Notes: generated by a model from the sequence alone, not told the origin. 64,000 nucleotides of DNA from Halorussus limi (GCF_023238205.1 NZ_CP096661.1:247373-311372), one strand, 5' to 3'. Numbered from the stretch's first letter, positions 34,516 through 44,222 are shown. Numbers and translations are program-made.

Positions 34516-35682
34516 TCAGATTTCGCCCATCTCGTCCTGCTTGCGCATCAGGTAGAGGAAGTACGGACCGCCGATGAGGCCGGTGACGATTCCGACCGGA
34601 ATCTGGACGGGACTCAGTGCGAGTCGCGCGCCCACGTCGGCGGCCACCATCAGCGCCGGTCCGGCGAAGATACAGCCGACGACGAGTTTCCGGTAGTCGC
34701 TGCCGACGAGGTTCCGGACCATGTGCGGGACGATGAGGCCGACGAAGCCCACGATTCCGGCGACGGCGATGCTCGCCGCGGCGGCGAGGACCGCCACGCC
34801 CGAGATGGCGAACCGGACCTTCTCGACGTTCATGCCGAGCGAACTTGCCGTGTTCTCGCCCAACAGGAGGACGTTCAACTGGCGCGAACTGACGAGCGCC
34901 AGCAGCATCGCCACGACGGTCCACGGCAGGGCCATGCGGACCTGCTCCCAGTCGGTGCCCGTCAGCGACCCCGTGGTCCACGCGATGGCGCTCTGGACGA
35001 CGCCGATGTCGTCGGCGAAGAAGAACAGCCCCGTCTGGAGGCTCCCGAACACCGTCCCGACGATGACGCCCGCGAGGACGAGTCGGACGGGCGAGGTGCC
35101 GTTCTTCCACGCGATGGCGTAGACGACGAGGAACGCGAGCGCGCCGCCGAACGAGGCGACCAGCGGCAGGAGCGCCGACAGACTGGAGAAGACGACCAGC
35201 GTGAGCAGAATCGCCAGCCCCGCGCCCGACGAGACGCCGAGGATGAACGGACTCGCGAGTTCGTTGCGCGTGACCGCCTGAAAGATGGCCCCCGAGACGG
35301 CGAGGTTCATCCCCACGAGCGCACCGACGAGTACTCGCGGGAGGCGGATGTTCCAGACGATGAGGCTCCGCTTGTTCATCTCGGGCATCTCCGCACTGAC
35401 GATGAGCGAGTCCCACGCGAGCGGGTTCAACAGCGCGTCCGCGTTCAACTTGCCGCCGAGCAGGAACATCTCCCACGCCCGCGGGTTGAGGAGTACCTCG
35501 GGGTTGAAGACGGCCCGCCACGCCTCGGCGATGGTCATCGAGAACGCGCCGAAACTCACCTGGACGAGTCCGCCGACGACGACGACGAACAGGCTCCCGA
35601 CGCAGAGGGTGATCAGTGACCCGTCGAGCCACTGTTCGTGACTCGCCTCTGTGGCCGGTTCGTCCGTGGTTTCGCTCGCCAT
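34516..35682 (-). CDS. FecCD-family iron-siderophore ABC permease
   Basis: 388 residues with about ten membrane segments of the FecCD/BtuC type. Signatures include RLPRVLVGALVGMNLAVSGAIFQAVTRNELASP and a C-terminal GLIVPHMVRNLVGSDYRK. It forms the membrane channel through which ferric siderophore, haem or cobalamin is moved. The ATG at 35682 begins MASETTDEPATEASHEQWLD; the frame upstream of it belongs to another gene. It follows the FAD oxidoreductase by two bases and completes the operon's membrane part. No ATPase gene lies beside it. Confidence 0.92.
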   Translation of the reverse strand: MASETTDEPATEASHEQWLDGSLITLCVGSLFVVVVGGLVQVSFGAFSMTIAEAWRAVFNPEVLLNPRAWEMFLLGGKLNADALLNPLAWDSLIVSAEMPEMNKRSLIVWNIRLPRVLVGALVGMNLAVSGAIFQAVTRNELASPFILGVSSGAGLAILLTLVVFSSLSALLPLVASFGGALAFLVVYAIAWKNGTSPVRLVLAGVIVGTVFGSLQTGLFFFADDIGVVQSAIAWTTGSLTGTDWEQVRMALPWTVVAMLLALVSSRQLNVLLLGENTASSLGMNVEKVRFAISGVAVLAAAASIAVAGIVGFVGLIVPHMVRNLVGSDYRKLVVGCIFAGPALMVAADVGARLALSPVQIPVGIVTGLIGGPYFLYLMRKQDEMGEI

Positions 35683-35684
35683 GG

Positions 35685-36617
35685 TCACGAACTCACCTCC
35701 GCACCTTCCGACTCGATTTCGCGCGCCCGCTCGACGACTAACTCGTCGTCGACGTGGTCGAGCAGGCGGCGCTGGCCGCGCTCGGTCCGCTCCGCTATCT
35801 CGTCGTCCGAGAGGTACGCCGACAGTCGCCGGTCGATGTCGCGCTCTCGAAGGTCCGTCCACAGAGCGTCGTCGATATCTGCGTCGTCCGGCCGCCGGCC
35901 GTCGTACCACTCGCGCCATCGGTCGCGGTCGGCCCACTCCTCGTCGCGGGCCGCCTCCCGGCGCACCCAGTCGTAGTGCTTCGCGACCGACTCCGGGTAG
36001 CCGTCATCGCGGCGAGCGTCCCCGACGACTGCGAGTCCGACGCGCGCGCCGCGACCCGCGGCGACGACGGCCTGTCGGTCCGCCTCGTCGGACGGCGACG
36101 CGACGTAGAGACCGTCCACCGGCGTCGTTCCGTCCGACTCCGGATAGGACCGGTCGAACTGCTCGCGCTCCTCGCCGTCGTGTTCGCGCGTCTCGAACAT
36201 CGTCCCGTCGTCGAGCGGGCGGAGGTACTCGGCGTCGTACCGCGTGGCCGCGACGACTCGCCGGGCCGAAACGCGTCGGCCGTCCTGCGTCTCGACGACG
36301 AACCCGTCGCCGTCGTCGGCCCGAGTTACCGACTCGACGAGGTCGGCGACCAGTTCGCCGCCGGCCTCCGCGACGTGGTCGTGCATCAGCGCGTACAGCG
36401 TCTCGACGTCGACACCGGCGGGGAATCCGAGGTAGTTCTCCACGTAGGCGCACCGCCGAATCGAGGAGCGCCCGCGGTCGAACACCACCGCGTTGAGGCC
36501 GTATCGAGCGGCGAAGACGGCCGCCGAACAGCCGGACGGTCCGCCCCCGACGACCACCACGTCGTAGTCGCCGCCGTCTCGGTCGTCGTGACCGGCGTCT
36601 ACACCGCCGTCTGGCAT
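35685..36617 (-). CDS. NAD(P)/FAD-dependent oxidoreductase, thioredoxin-reductase-like without CxxC
   Basis: 310 residues. The N-terminal Rossmann motif YDVVVVGGGPSGCSAAVFAA binds FAD, followed by VENYLGFPAGVDVETLYAL as in thioredoxin reductases, but the redox CxxC is absent. A late DGLYVASPSDEADRQAVVAAGRGARVGL matches the second FAD-contacting block. The last 100 residues are helical, acidic and not part of the standard fold. Between the substrate-binding protein and the permease of an iron ABC system, it may reduce imported ferric chelates and release Fe2+ (inference). A ferredoxin-NADP reductase-like enzyme is an alternative. Confidence 0.8.
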   Translation of the reverse strand: MPDGGVDAGHDDRDGGDYDVVVVGGGPSGCSAAVFAARYGLNAVVFDRGRSSIRRCAYVENYLGFPAGVDVETLYALMHDHVAEAGGELVADLVESVTRADDGDGFVVETQDGRRVSARRVVAATRYDAEYLRPLDDGTMFETREHDGEEREQFDRSYPESDGTTPVDGLYVASPSDEADRQAVVAAGRGARVGLAVVGDARRDDGYPESVAKHYDWVRREAARDEEWADRDRWREWYDGRRPDDADIDDALWTDLRERDIDRRLSAYLSDDEIAERTERGQRRLLDHVDDELVVERAREIESEGAEVSS

Positions 36618-36619
36618 CT

Positions 36620-37822
36620 TCAGATGTCTCCGTTCACGATGTCGGCGACCCGCTTGGGGTCGAACAGTTTCTCCTCGGCACCGTACAGCGTTCGGGCCAT
36701 GCGGTCGGTGACGACGAGGTTCGTGATGGGTCCCTGATAGAGCGGTCCGGCGCGGTAGACGTCGCCGTTCTTGACCGCGGTGAGTTCGCTCGCCACGGAG
36801 TGGTTCTTCATGAACTTCACGACCGTGTTCTGGAACTTCTTCTTCGACTTGGCTTCCTGTCCGCGAACCAGCAGCACCTCGGGGTCGACCTCCAGCAGCG
36901 TCTCGTAGTCGATAGCGCCCCGACTGCTGTGGAAGTTCTTCACGTCGGACGCGGCGAGGGCGTCTTTCACCTTCAGGTCCCGGAGGTGCTTGAAACTCGT
37001 CCCCTCGTCGACGACGTACGGGTAGAACTTCTCGGGTTGGTTGCCGCCGCCCCAGACGACCGCGACCTCGGGGCGCTTCTTCCGGGCGGGGACGACCGGT
37101 GCGAGGCTGGATTGGAACTCCTCGTGGAGCTTCTCGAACGCCTCGAACCGCTTCTGACGCTGGAACACTTTCGAGAGCTTCTCGAAGGCCTGATACAGGG
37201 TGTAGTACCGGTAGTTCTCGTGCCACGCGTACCCCCGCGAGAAGATGCTGTTCCCGAAGAAGGGCGCCACCTGCGTGCTGATTTCGTCGATGTCCGACTG
37301 CTTCCACTTCCCGCGGTTCATCAGGAAGTTGGGGTCCGCGACGTGGACGTCCACGTCGAGTTCGTAGAACTGCTCTTTGCCGACCCCGCTGTCGCCCCAC
37401 AGCTTCTGAATCGAGCTCTTGTCCACGCTCACGCCCGGAATCTCGTCGTAATACTGGGTGTGATACCTGCTCGGAAGCCAGACGCCCTTCGGCGCGTCGA
37501 GACCGAGCGCGATGCCCATGTCGGCCCAACTGCCGTTGTTCGCTATCCACGTCTCGGGCACGCTGTCGAACGTGACCTCGCCGACCGGTACCATCGAGAC
37601 CGAGTAGGATTTGCCCCCGGACGACGACTCGTCTCCGGTCGTGGAGGTCTGGGTCGTCTCCTCGGTCGTCGTCTCAGTGGTCGTGGACGTCGTCTCGGCG
37701 TTCGACTCGGCGTCCCCGCCACCGGTACAACCGGCGAGCAGTCCGCCGCCGATGACCGCCCCGCCGTACTTCAGGTACTGCCGCCGCGTCGGTGCGTCAC
37801 GACCGCGAGAATCTTCCGTCAT
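36620..37822 (-). CDS. Iron-siderophore ABC transporter substrate-binding lipoprotein
   Basis: 400 residues. A Tat signal with lipobox (TRRQYLKYGGAVIGGGLLAG, Cys32) is followed by a Thr/Ser linker and a FepB/BtuF-type helical-backbone binding domain. It captures the chelate outside the membrane and hands it to the permease at 34516-35682. Two palindromic operators of the DtxR type flank the likely TATA element just upstream, so expression should be repressed when iron is plentiful. It is the first gene of a three-gene operon. Confidence 0.9.
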   Translation of the reverse strand: MTEDSRGRDAPTRRQYLKYGGAVIGGGLLAGCTGGGDAESNAETTSTTTETTTEETTQTSTTGDESSSGGKSYSVSMVPVGEVTFDSVPETWIANNGSWADMGIALGLDAPKGVWLPSRYHTQYYDEIPGVSVDKSSIQKLWGDSGVGKEQFYELDVDVHVADPNFLMNRGKWKQSDIDEISTQVAPFFGNSIFSRGYAWHENYRYYTLYQAFEKLSKVFQRQKRFEAFEKLHEEFQSSLAPVVPARKKRPEVAVVWGGGNQPEKFYPYVVDEGTSFKHLRDLKVKDALAASDVKNFHSSRGAIDYETLLEVDPEVLLVRGQEAKSKKKFQNTVVKFMKNHSVASELTAVKNGDVYRAGPLYQGPITNLVVTDRMARTLYGAEEKLFDPKRVADIVNGDI

Positions 37823-37827
37823 ACGAA

Positions 37828-37841
37828 TTAGGCTCGCCTAA
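37828..37841. promoter_or_regulatory. DtxR-type iron-responsive operator 1
   Basis: TTAGGCTCGCCTAA, a 6+2+6 palindrome, lies just upstream of the ATG at 37822, over the expected transcription start. It matches the TTAGG(C/T)...(G/A)CCTAA pattern bound by DtxR/Idr-family regulators. Confidence 0.75.
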
Positions 37842-37863
37842 ACAACAAAAGAGGTTTCGGTTT

Positions 37864-37877
37864 TTAGGCGAACCTAA
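37864..37877. promoter_or_regulatory. DtxR-type iron-responsive operator 2
   Basis: TTAGGCGAACCTAA, nearly palindromic, lies 36 bases (centre to centre) from operator 1, on the other side of the probable TATA element (about 37846-37853). Together the sites can bury the promoter of the iron operon. Confidence 0.7.
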
Positions 37878-37968
37878 TTGATACTGAGTGTCAGTTTCGA
37901 GACGAGCGCTTCGCTCCACTCCCCGCGGGAATACCAGCCCTTATCCGTCGGTGGCGTCTCTCTTCTAT

Positions 37969-39840
37969 GTGTCTTTCTCCGTCACTTCGCTGGTAGCCCA
38001 AAATCCGGTTTCGACGCCGGTGACGACCGACATGCTCGTCGTTTTCGCGCTCATTCTCCTCGCGCTCGTTCTGTTCGCGACAGAGTGGTTCCCCATCGAC
38101 GTCACCGCCATCCTGGTGATGGTCCTGTTGATGGTCCTCCAACCGTGGACCCAGATATCCCCGCAGGAGGGCATCTCGGGGTTCGCGAACCCGGCCACGA
38201 TTACCGTGCTGGCCATGCTCATCCTGAGCACGGGAATCAACCGAACCGGCATCGTCCAGCTGATCGGCCAGAAGATGGCCGCGTACGCCGGGACCGACCG
38301 ACGTAAGCAACTCGCCGCGACTATCGGCGTCACCGGGCCGGTCTCGGGATTCATCAACAACACGCCGGTCGTCGCCATCCTGGTTCCCGTCATCACGGAC
38401 CTCGCACACGAGGGCGAGACGTCACCGTCGAAGCTACTCATGCCGCTGTCGTTCGCCTCGATGCTCGGGGGGACGCTGACGCTCATCGGCACCTCAACGA
38501 ACATCCTCGCCAGCGACATCGCGGCCCAACTCGGGGCCGAGACGCCGGGTCTCGACCTGTTCGCGTTCGGGATGTTCGAGTTCACCAAGCTCGGCGTCAT
38601 CGTCTTCGCGGTCGGCGCCCTCTATCTCATGACGGTCGGCGTCTGGTTGATTCCCGAACGAATCCCGGCAGACGACGACCTCGTGGAGGAGTACGCCCTC
38701 CAGGAGTACCTCGCGGACGTCGTCGTTCCCGCGAACTCCTCGCTCATCGGGCAGACCGTCGAGGAAGCGCTCGGAGACGACGACCTCGACATCGACGTGT
38801 TACAGTTGATTCGGTACGGCGAGCGATTCGACGAACCGCTCGCCCGCAAGGAGATTCACGAGGGCGACACCCTCCGACTCAGGACGAACCGGGAGACGCT
38901 CGAACACATCATGAACGCGGAAGGTCTCACGATGTCGGGCGGTCCCCGGACCGAAGACGCCCTCCACCCCGACGAGGAGGAACCCGTCCTCGTCGAAGTC
39001 GTCATCCCGTCGGGGTCGTTCCTCGTCGGCGAGACGCTGACGAGTTCGACCTTCCGACAGCGCTACGACGCGAACGTCCTCGCGTTCCGGACGAGAGGCG
39101 ACGTGGTCCGCGACCGGTTCGAGGACATCGACATCCGGGTCGGGGACACGCTCCTCGTGCAGGCCCCGCCCGACAGCCTCACGCGACTCGTCCAGAACGA
39201 GGACTTCATCGTCGCCCACGAGTTCGACGAGACGACCTATCGGACGAGGAAGATTCCGTTCGCGGTCGCCATCATCGCCGGAGTCGTCGCGCTCCCCGCG
39301 CTGAACGTCCTCCCGATAGTCGTCTCGGCGCTTGCGGGGGTAGTGGCGATGATATTCACCGGCGTCCTCGAACCGAACGAACTCTACTCGTCGGTCGAGT
39401 GGAACGTGATATTCCTCCTCGCGGGCGTCATTCCGCTCGGCATCGCGCTTCAGCAGACCGGGGCCGCCGGACTCCTCGGCGAGTCCGTCGCCGCGACAGC
39501 GACGTTCCTTCCCCCAATCGGCGTCCTCTGGGTGTTCTACATAGCGACCGGCCTGTTGACGAGCGTCATCAGTAACAACGCGAGCGTCGTGCTGATGATT
39601 CCGGTGGCCGCCAATGCCGCGCAGGCAATCGGAGCGAACGCGTTCGCGTTCGTGTTGGCCGTGACGTTCGCCGCCTCGACGGCGTTCATGACGCCGGTGG
39701 GCTACCAGACCAACCTCTTCGTCTACGGGCCCGGCGGCTACAGGTTCTCGGACTTCCTCCGCGTCGGCGCGCCGCTCCAGTTCCTGCTGTCCATCGTCAC
39801 CGTCCTCGGAATCGCGTTCTTCTGGGGCGTCAGCGCCTGA
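37969..39840 (+). CDS. SLC13/DASS family transporter with central TrkA-C domains
   Basis: About 623 residues. Two membrane blocks (about 22-220 and 425-620) surround two TrkA-C (RCK_C) domains (about 230-310 and 330-405). Family motifs are GFINNTPVVAILVPVI in the first block and VISNNASVVLMIPVA in the second, the hairpin positions that bind Na+ and a dicarboxylate or sulfate anion. TrkA-C domains suggest control by a cytosolic ligand. The start is uncertain: GTG 37969 fits a ttatcc element 26 bases upstream, while GTG 38023 and ATG 38032 are possible. It is divergent from the iron operon. Confidence 0.85.
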   Translation: MSFSVTSLVAQNPVSTPVTTDMLVVFALILLALVLFATEWFPIDVTAILVMVLLMVLQPWTQISPQEGISGFANPATITVLAMLILSTGINRTGIVQLIGQKMAAYAGTDRRKQLAATIGVTGPVSGFINNTPVVAILVPVITDLAHEGETSPSKLLMPLSFASMLGGTLTLIGTSTNILASDIAAQLGAETPGLDLFAFGMFEFTKLGVIVFAVGALYLMTVGVWLIPERIPADDDLVEEYALQEYLADVVVPANSSLIGQTVEEALGDDDLDIDVLQLIRYGERFDEPLARKEIHEGDTLRLRTNRETLEHIMNAEGLTMSGGPRTEDALHPDEEEPVLVEVVIPSGSFLVGETLTSSTFRQRYDANVLAFRTRGDVVRDRFEDIDIRVGDTLLVQAPPDSLTRLVQNEDFIVAHEFDETTYRTRKIPFAVAIIAGVVALPALNVLPIVVSALAGVVAMIFTGVLEPNELYSSVEWNVIFLLAGVIPLGIALQQTGAAGLLGESVAATATFLPPIGVLWVFYIATGLLTSVISNNASVVLMIPVAANAAQAIGANAFAFVLAVTFAASTAFMTPVGYQTNLFVYGPGGYRFSDFLRVGAPLQFLLSIVTVLGIAFFWGVSA

Positions 39841-39952
39841 TTCGTCCGGTCCGACTCGGCAGTCGGGAGAGTCGGGTCGAAGGCTTTCGATTTCGTCGGC
39901 GTGTTCGCCAACCGACCACAGGACTATCCGGCTAGAGCGCTTAAATATCGGA

Positions 39953-40552
39953 ATGGCAGACAACAAGAGCGGTCGAGACCAGCAAGCGGACGACGCCGAG
40001 AGACGCCAGCGAGAGCGCGACTTGGCCTCGGAACTGGAGCGGCACGACGAGCCGAAACCGCCGGTGGAGACGACGGAACTCTCCGACCTCGAAGCGGAAC
40101 TCGAATCGCTCGAGTTCCCGGCGACGGGGACCGAAGTCGTGGACGCGGTCGGCGACCGGGAGGTCCGAGCGCCCGACGCCACCTACGCCGTCGAGGAACT
40201 CGTGCCCGATACGGACGGGGAGACGTTCGACTCCCCCGGGGCCGTCCGAGTGCGGATAGAGCGACCGACGGTCGCCGCCGCCATGAAGCGGGTCGTGGAA
40301 GCCAGCGAGACGCTCCCGAACGTGAACTTCCGCTGGTCACAGCGCGAGGCCTACGAGAAGACGTTCAGGGAACTCCGAGAAATCGACGCCGACGACGACG
40401 ATGAAGGGATTCAGGCCATCACCGACTGGATCGTCGAGCAGATTCGCACCAAAGAGAAACTCCCGGGTTCCCGGGGAGTGCGTCGGCAGGCGGCGAAGTT
40501 CTGCCGGTCGAACGGCTACCAGGTCCGGAACGACGAGTGGCTCGGTATTTAG
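39953..40552 (+). CDS. Conserved haloarchaeal protein, unknown function
   Basis: 199 residues. A charged N-terminal 50 residues precedes a conserved-looking core: VVDAVGDREVRAPDATYAVE, ERPTVAAAMKRVVEASETLP and FRWSQREAYEKTFRELREID. The end reads GVRRQAAKFCRSNGYQVRND then EWLGI. The pattern resembles a haloarchaeal DUF family (DUF5789 is my recollection, not verified). No membrane segments or catalytic motifs. It precedes the DUF2270 gene on the same strand. Confidence 0.72.
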   Translation: MADNKSGRDQQADDAERRQRERDLASELERHDEPKPPVETTELSDLEAELESLEFPATGTEVVDAVGDREVRAPDATYAVEELVPDTDGETFDSPGAVRVRIERPTVAAAMKRVVEASETLPNVNFRWSQREAYEKTFRELREIDADDDDEGIQAITDWIVEQIRTKEKLPGSRGVRRQAAKFCRSNGYQVRNDEWLGI

Positions 40553-40644
40553 ACCGCCGACCGGGAGGTCACGCGACTCGGTCGTTCGGCGGACGACGCA
40601 CGAGTCGGTGACTCCCCTCCGTCCTCGGTCACGCCGCTAGTTAC

Positions 40645-41394
40645 GTGACTGGCCGGACCGTAGACGCCGACGTGACCGACTCGAACGACGACGACTTCGA
40701 CCCGACGGCGCGCGAGGAGCGCGAAATCGGACGCGAGATGGTGGACCAGAGTACGGGCCTCGGTTCGGTGATGGCCCACGCCTACCGGGGCGAGATGGAC
40801 GAGGCGACGACGTGGCGCCAGCGCCTCGACCAAGCGACCACGTGGGCGGTGACGGTCATCGCGGCGATTCTCACGTGGGCGTTCTCGAATCCGGGCAATC
40901 CCCATTACATTCTGCTCATCGGGATACTCATCGTCACCATCTTCCTCGGCATCGAGGCCCGACGCTACCGGAGTTACGACGTGTATCGCTCGCGGATTCG
41001 GATGCTCCAGCAGAACCTGTTGGCGAACGCCCTCGACCCTTCGAAGGGCGTCGAACACCCCGACTGGCGAGCGAAACTCAGCGAGGACTACCGGAGACCG
41101 ACGCTGAAGGTCACGTTCGGCGAGGCGCTCGCGAATCGGCTTCGGCGCATCTACCTCGCGCTGCTCGGCGTGCTACTCGCGGCTTGGGCCTTCCGAATCA
41201 CGGCGTTCGCGCCGCGTCAGGATTGGCTCGCGACCGCCGCAATCGAATCCGTCCCCGGCGTCGCCGTGGTCGGAGCGGTCGCTGCGTTCTCCGCGGCGAT
41301 GGTCGCAATCGCGTTCTGGCCCCGGGAGCGACACGCGAAGGGAGAGTTCCGCGAGGGCGACCCGGGAGCGTGGAAGGAATCCCACGACGAGTAG
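40645..41394 (+). CDS. DUF2270 integral membrane protein
   Basis: 249 residues. An acidic cytoplasmic N-terminus is followed by GLGSVMAHAYRGEMDEATTW, two close membrane helices (about 67-104), a conserved RSRIRMLQQNLLANALDPSK loop, and two more helices (about 170-225). This is the DUF2270 pattern of predicted integral membrane proteins; function is unknown. The GTG at 40645 is used; an in-frame GTG at 40672 (MTDSNDDDFD) is an alternative. Confidence 0.82.
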   Translation: MTGRTVDADVTDSNDDDFDPTAREEREIGREMVDQSTGLGSVMAHAYRGEMDEATTWRQRLDQATTWAVTVIAAILTWAFSNPGNPHYILLIGILIVTIFLGIEARRYRSYDVYRSRIRMLQQNLLANALDPSKGVEHPDWRAKLSEDYRRPTLKVTFGEALANRLRRIYLALLGVLLAAWAFRITAFAPRQDWLATAAIESVPGVAVVGAVAAFSAAMVAIAFWPRERHAKGEFREGDPGAWKESHDE

Positions 41395-41489
41395 CGCTGT
41401 CAGTGGTCGAGTCGTGCGAAGCGCCCCAGTGACGCCGCCCGCAGAGAGTAGTACCTTTATGTGGCTTCTCGAAAAGCACAGGCCAACAG

Positions 41490-44135
41490 ATGTCCGGGCC
41501 GCAGAAGCGAGCGGAGAGTCGCACGGAACTTCCCATCGAGCGCGGGTTCCCGGTAGAACGCGTCAACGAAATCGCCGAGAAGGAGGGCCGAGCGAAACAG
41601 TACTACCGGCCGATATACACGATGCACAAGTGGTGGGCGCGGCGTCCGGGGTGTCTCTTTCGGGCCATCTCGCTCTACTCGCTCCTCGACGACCGGACCG
41701 ACGCCGACGACGTCGAAGTGTACGAACCGGGCGAGAATCGGCGACTCGACGACGAGGGCCTCGACGGGGCCGACATCGCGGAGGCGATTAGCGAGGTGGA
41801 CATGGGGAACCCCGAGTCGCTCTGGGAGTTCTACTCGAAGGACGTTCGCGTCAAGGACAAGAAGATTCTCGACCCGTTCATGGGCGGCGGCACCTCGCTC
41901 GTGGAGGCGTCGCGGTTCGGCGCGGAGACGGCGGGCGTGGACCTGAACCCGGTTGCGTGGTTCGTCACGAAGAAGGAACTCGAAGCGGGCCAGACTGACG
42001 TCGGAGAGTTGGAGGCGGCGTACGAACGAGTTCGGGACGACGTGGCCGACGAGATTCGCGAGTACTACCGGACGCCCTGCCCGAACGGCGACCACGAGGC
42101 CGACGTGGTGAACAACTTCTGGGTGAAGGAACTCGACTGCGTCTCCTGCGGCCACGCGACGCCACTCTTCAAGAACTACCGCGTGGCGAAGGGGCGCTAC
42201 GAGAACGACGACCAGTACCACGTCCACTGTCCGGACTGCGGGGGAGTCACGCTGGTCGACGACTGGCGGGAGCAACAGGAGTGTCCCGACTGTCCCAACG
42301 TCTGGACCCCCGAGGAGGGGACCGTCGGCCGGGGCTACTACGTCTGTCCGGAGTGCGGGCAGAAGGCCTCTATCGCCGACGCGACGGCGTCGCAAGGGTC
42401 ATCCGACCGCCGCCTCTACGCCGTCGAGTACTACTGCGAGGTGTGTGACGACGAGGGCCGCGAGAAGAGCGTCCACAAGGGGTACAAGCGAGCGGATAGC
42501 TTCGACACGTCGCTCGCAGACGAGGCGGAGCGGCGGTGGCGCGACAGCGACGAGTTGTCCGAGTACGTCCCCGACGAGGCGATTCCGGAGGGTTACGAGA
42601 CCGTCGACCGCCGGCCGCTGTTCGACCACGGTTACGAGGAGTGGACCGACATGTTCCTACCGCGTCAGTTACTCGGACTCTCCATCCTGCTGCGACGAAT
42701 CGTCGAGGTGGACGACCGGGACGCGAGGGAGTTCCTCCTGCTGGCGTTCTGCGACTCGCTGATGTTCCAGAACACCTTCAGCATCTACAACCAGCAACGC
42801 AACAACGTGGAGGGGATATTCCGGATGAACTCCTTCGTCCCCCAGACCGACTTCGTGGAGAACAACGTCTGGGGCGCGAAGTTCGGCCGGGGGAACTTCC
42901 GGAACACGTGGGAGAAGTTGCTCGACGGCGTCGAGTACGCCCGCGCTCCGACCGAACGGTACGTCGAGGACGGCGAGACGCGGAAGACCGACGAGTTCGC
43001 CCAAGCGATAGGGTCGGACTCAGAGGTGTCTCGGGGCGACATGCGAGCGATTACCGCAGAAGACGAGTACGACGCGGTCATCACCGACCCGCCGTACTAC
43101 GACAACATCATGTACTCGGAGCTGTCGGACTACTTCTACGTCTGGCAGAAGATTCTGCTCGGAGACGAGTACCCCGGTTTCGACCGAGACAAAACCCCGA
43201 GAGCCGAATCAATCGTTACGAATCCCTACCTCGACAAGACCGCCGAGGACTTCGAACACGAGATGGGCCAAGCGCTGGAGGTCATCAATCGCGCGCTGAA
43301 AGACGACGGGATGCTCGCGTTCACCTACCACCACAGCGACGAGGAGTCGTGGGGCGAACTGCTGGAATCGCTCTGCGAGAACGGCTTCGAAGTGACCGCG
43401 GCCTATCCCATCAATTCGGACCTCAGCAAGTTCATCGAGGCCCGAGAAGCCGTCTCGTTCGACATCGTCATCGTCGCGCGACCGGTCGAGGAGCGGACCC
43501 CGATTTCGTGGAACTCGCTCCGGCGTCGCATCCACGAGACCGCCCGAGAGACTCGCGAGTCGCTGGCGGAGAACCGGGAACTGAAGAGCGGTGATATCGG
43601 CGTAATCGAGATGGGAAAGTGCTTCCTAGAGTACTCGAAGCACCACGGCGAAGTCCGGCGCGCCGGCGAGGAGATGGAGGCCAAAGAGGTCGTGGACGAA
43701 ATCTACGGCATCGTTCAGGAGAACCGGGCGGACGAACAGGACGTGTACCTCGACCTGCTCGGAGCGGGGACGCCGACCCACGACGACCTGAGCGAACTCC
43801 TGGGGCGCTCTGACGCCTCCGAGGAGCAGCTGGAGGCGATGAAACTCGTCTCCGCGGACGGCGACTTCGGACTCTACGACTGGGGCGACGAACGCCGGCA
43901 GGCCTACGTTCGAGAGCGGGTCGAGACGGACGACGGCGACCTGACAGACCTCGACCGGGCGCACTTCCTGCGCTACCGGTACGAACGCGATAAATCGACC
44001 GCCGACTACCTCGACCGGTGGGACGCCGACGCGGTACAGGAACTCTGCGAGGGTCTCGCGGAGGCGACCGGCGACGAAACCTACCTCAAGATGCTCGGCG
44101 CCGACGAATCGCTCGCCGCTCTCTCCGACGAGTAG
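41490..44135 (+). CDS. DUF1156 DNA methylase with zinc ribbons
   Basis: 881 residues. The DUF1156 opening is TELPIERGFPVERVNEIAEK followed by YYRPIYTMHKWWARRPGCLF. The AdoMet motif ILDPFMGGGTSLVEASRFG (about 126-144) and the catalytic motif ITDPPYYDN (D533) mark an N6-adenine or N4-cytosine DNA methyltransferase with circular order. Between them (about 195-320) lie several CxxC pairs (CVSCGH, CPDCGG, CPDCPN, CPECGQ, CEVCDD) forming zinc ribbons. Such methylases often pair with a DUF499 ATPase in defence-like loci; no such partner is seen here. The ATG at 41490 follows an accttta element by about 35 bases. Confidence 0.88.
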   Translation: MSGPQKRAESRTELPIERGFPVERVNEIAEKEGRAKQYYRPIYTMHKWWARRPGCLFRAISLYSLLDDRTDADDVEVYEPGENRRLDDEGLDGADIAEAISEVDMGNPESLWEFYSKDVRVKDKKILDPFMGGGTSLVEASRFGAETAGVDLNPVAWFVTKKELEAGQTDVGELEAAYERVRDDVADEIREYYRTPCPNGDHEADVVNNFWVKELDCVSCGHATPLFKNYRVAKGRYENDDQYHVHCPDCGGVTLVDDWREQQECPDCPNVWTPEEGTVGRGYYVCPECGQKASIADATASQGSSDRRLYAVEYYCEVCDDEGREKSVHKGYKRADSFDTSLADEAERRWRDSDELSEYVPDEAIPEGYETVDRRPLFDHGYEEWTDMFLPRQLLGLSILLRRIVEVDDRDAREFLLLAFCDSLMFQNTFSIYNQQRNNVEGIFRMNSFVPQTDFVENNVWGAKFGRGNFRNTWEKLLDGVEYARAPTERYVEDGETRKTDEFAQAIGSDSEVSRGDMRAITAEDEYDAVITDPPYYDNIMYSELSDYFYVWQKILLGDEYPGFDRDKTPRAESIVTNPYLDKTAEDFEHEMGQALEVINRALKDDGMLAFTYHHSDEESWGELLESLCENGFEVTAAYPINSDLSKFIEAREAVSFDIVIVARPVEERTPISWNSLRRRIHETARETRESLAENRELKSGDIGVIEMGKCFLEYSKHHGEVRRAGEEMEAKEVVDEIYGIVQENRADEQDVYLDLLGAGTPTHDDLSELLGRSDASEEQLEAMKLVSADGDFGLYDWGDERRQAYVRERVETDDGDLTDLDRAHFLRYRYERDKSTADYLDRWDADAVQELCEGLAEATGDETYLKMLGADESLAALSDE

Positions 44136-44222
44136 GGTGCGTCGCGTCGGCGGACGACCGGTCGGCGAACGTGCTCTCTCGTGGCCCGAACTGGTATCCG
44201 CGAGCGAGTCGGAAGGCGACGT

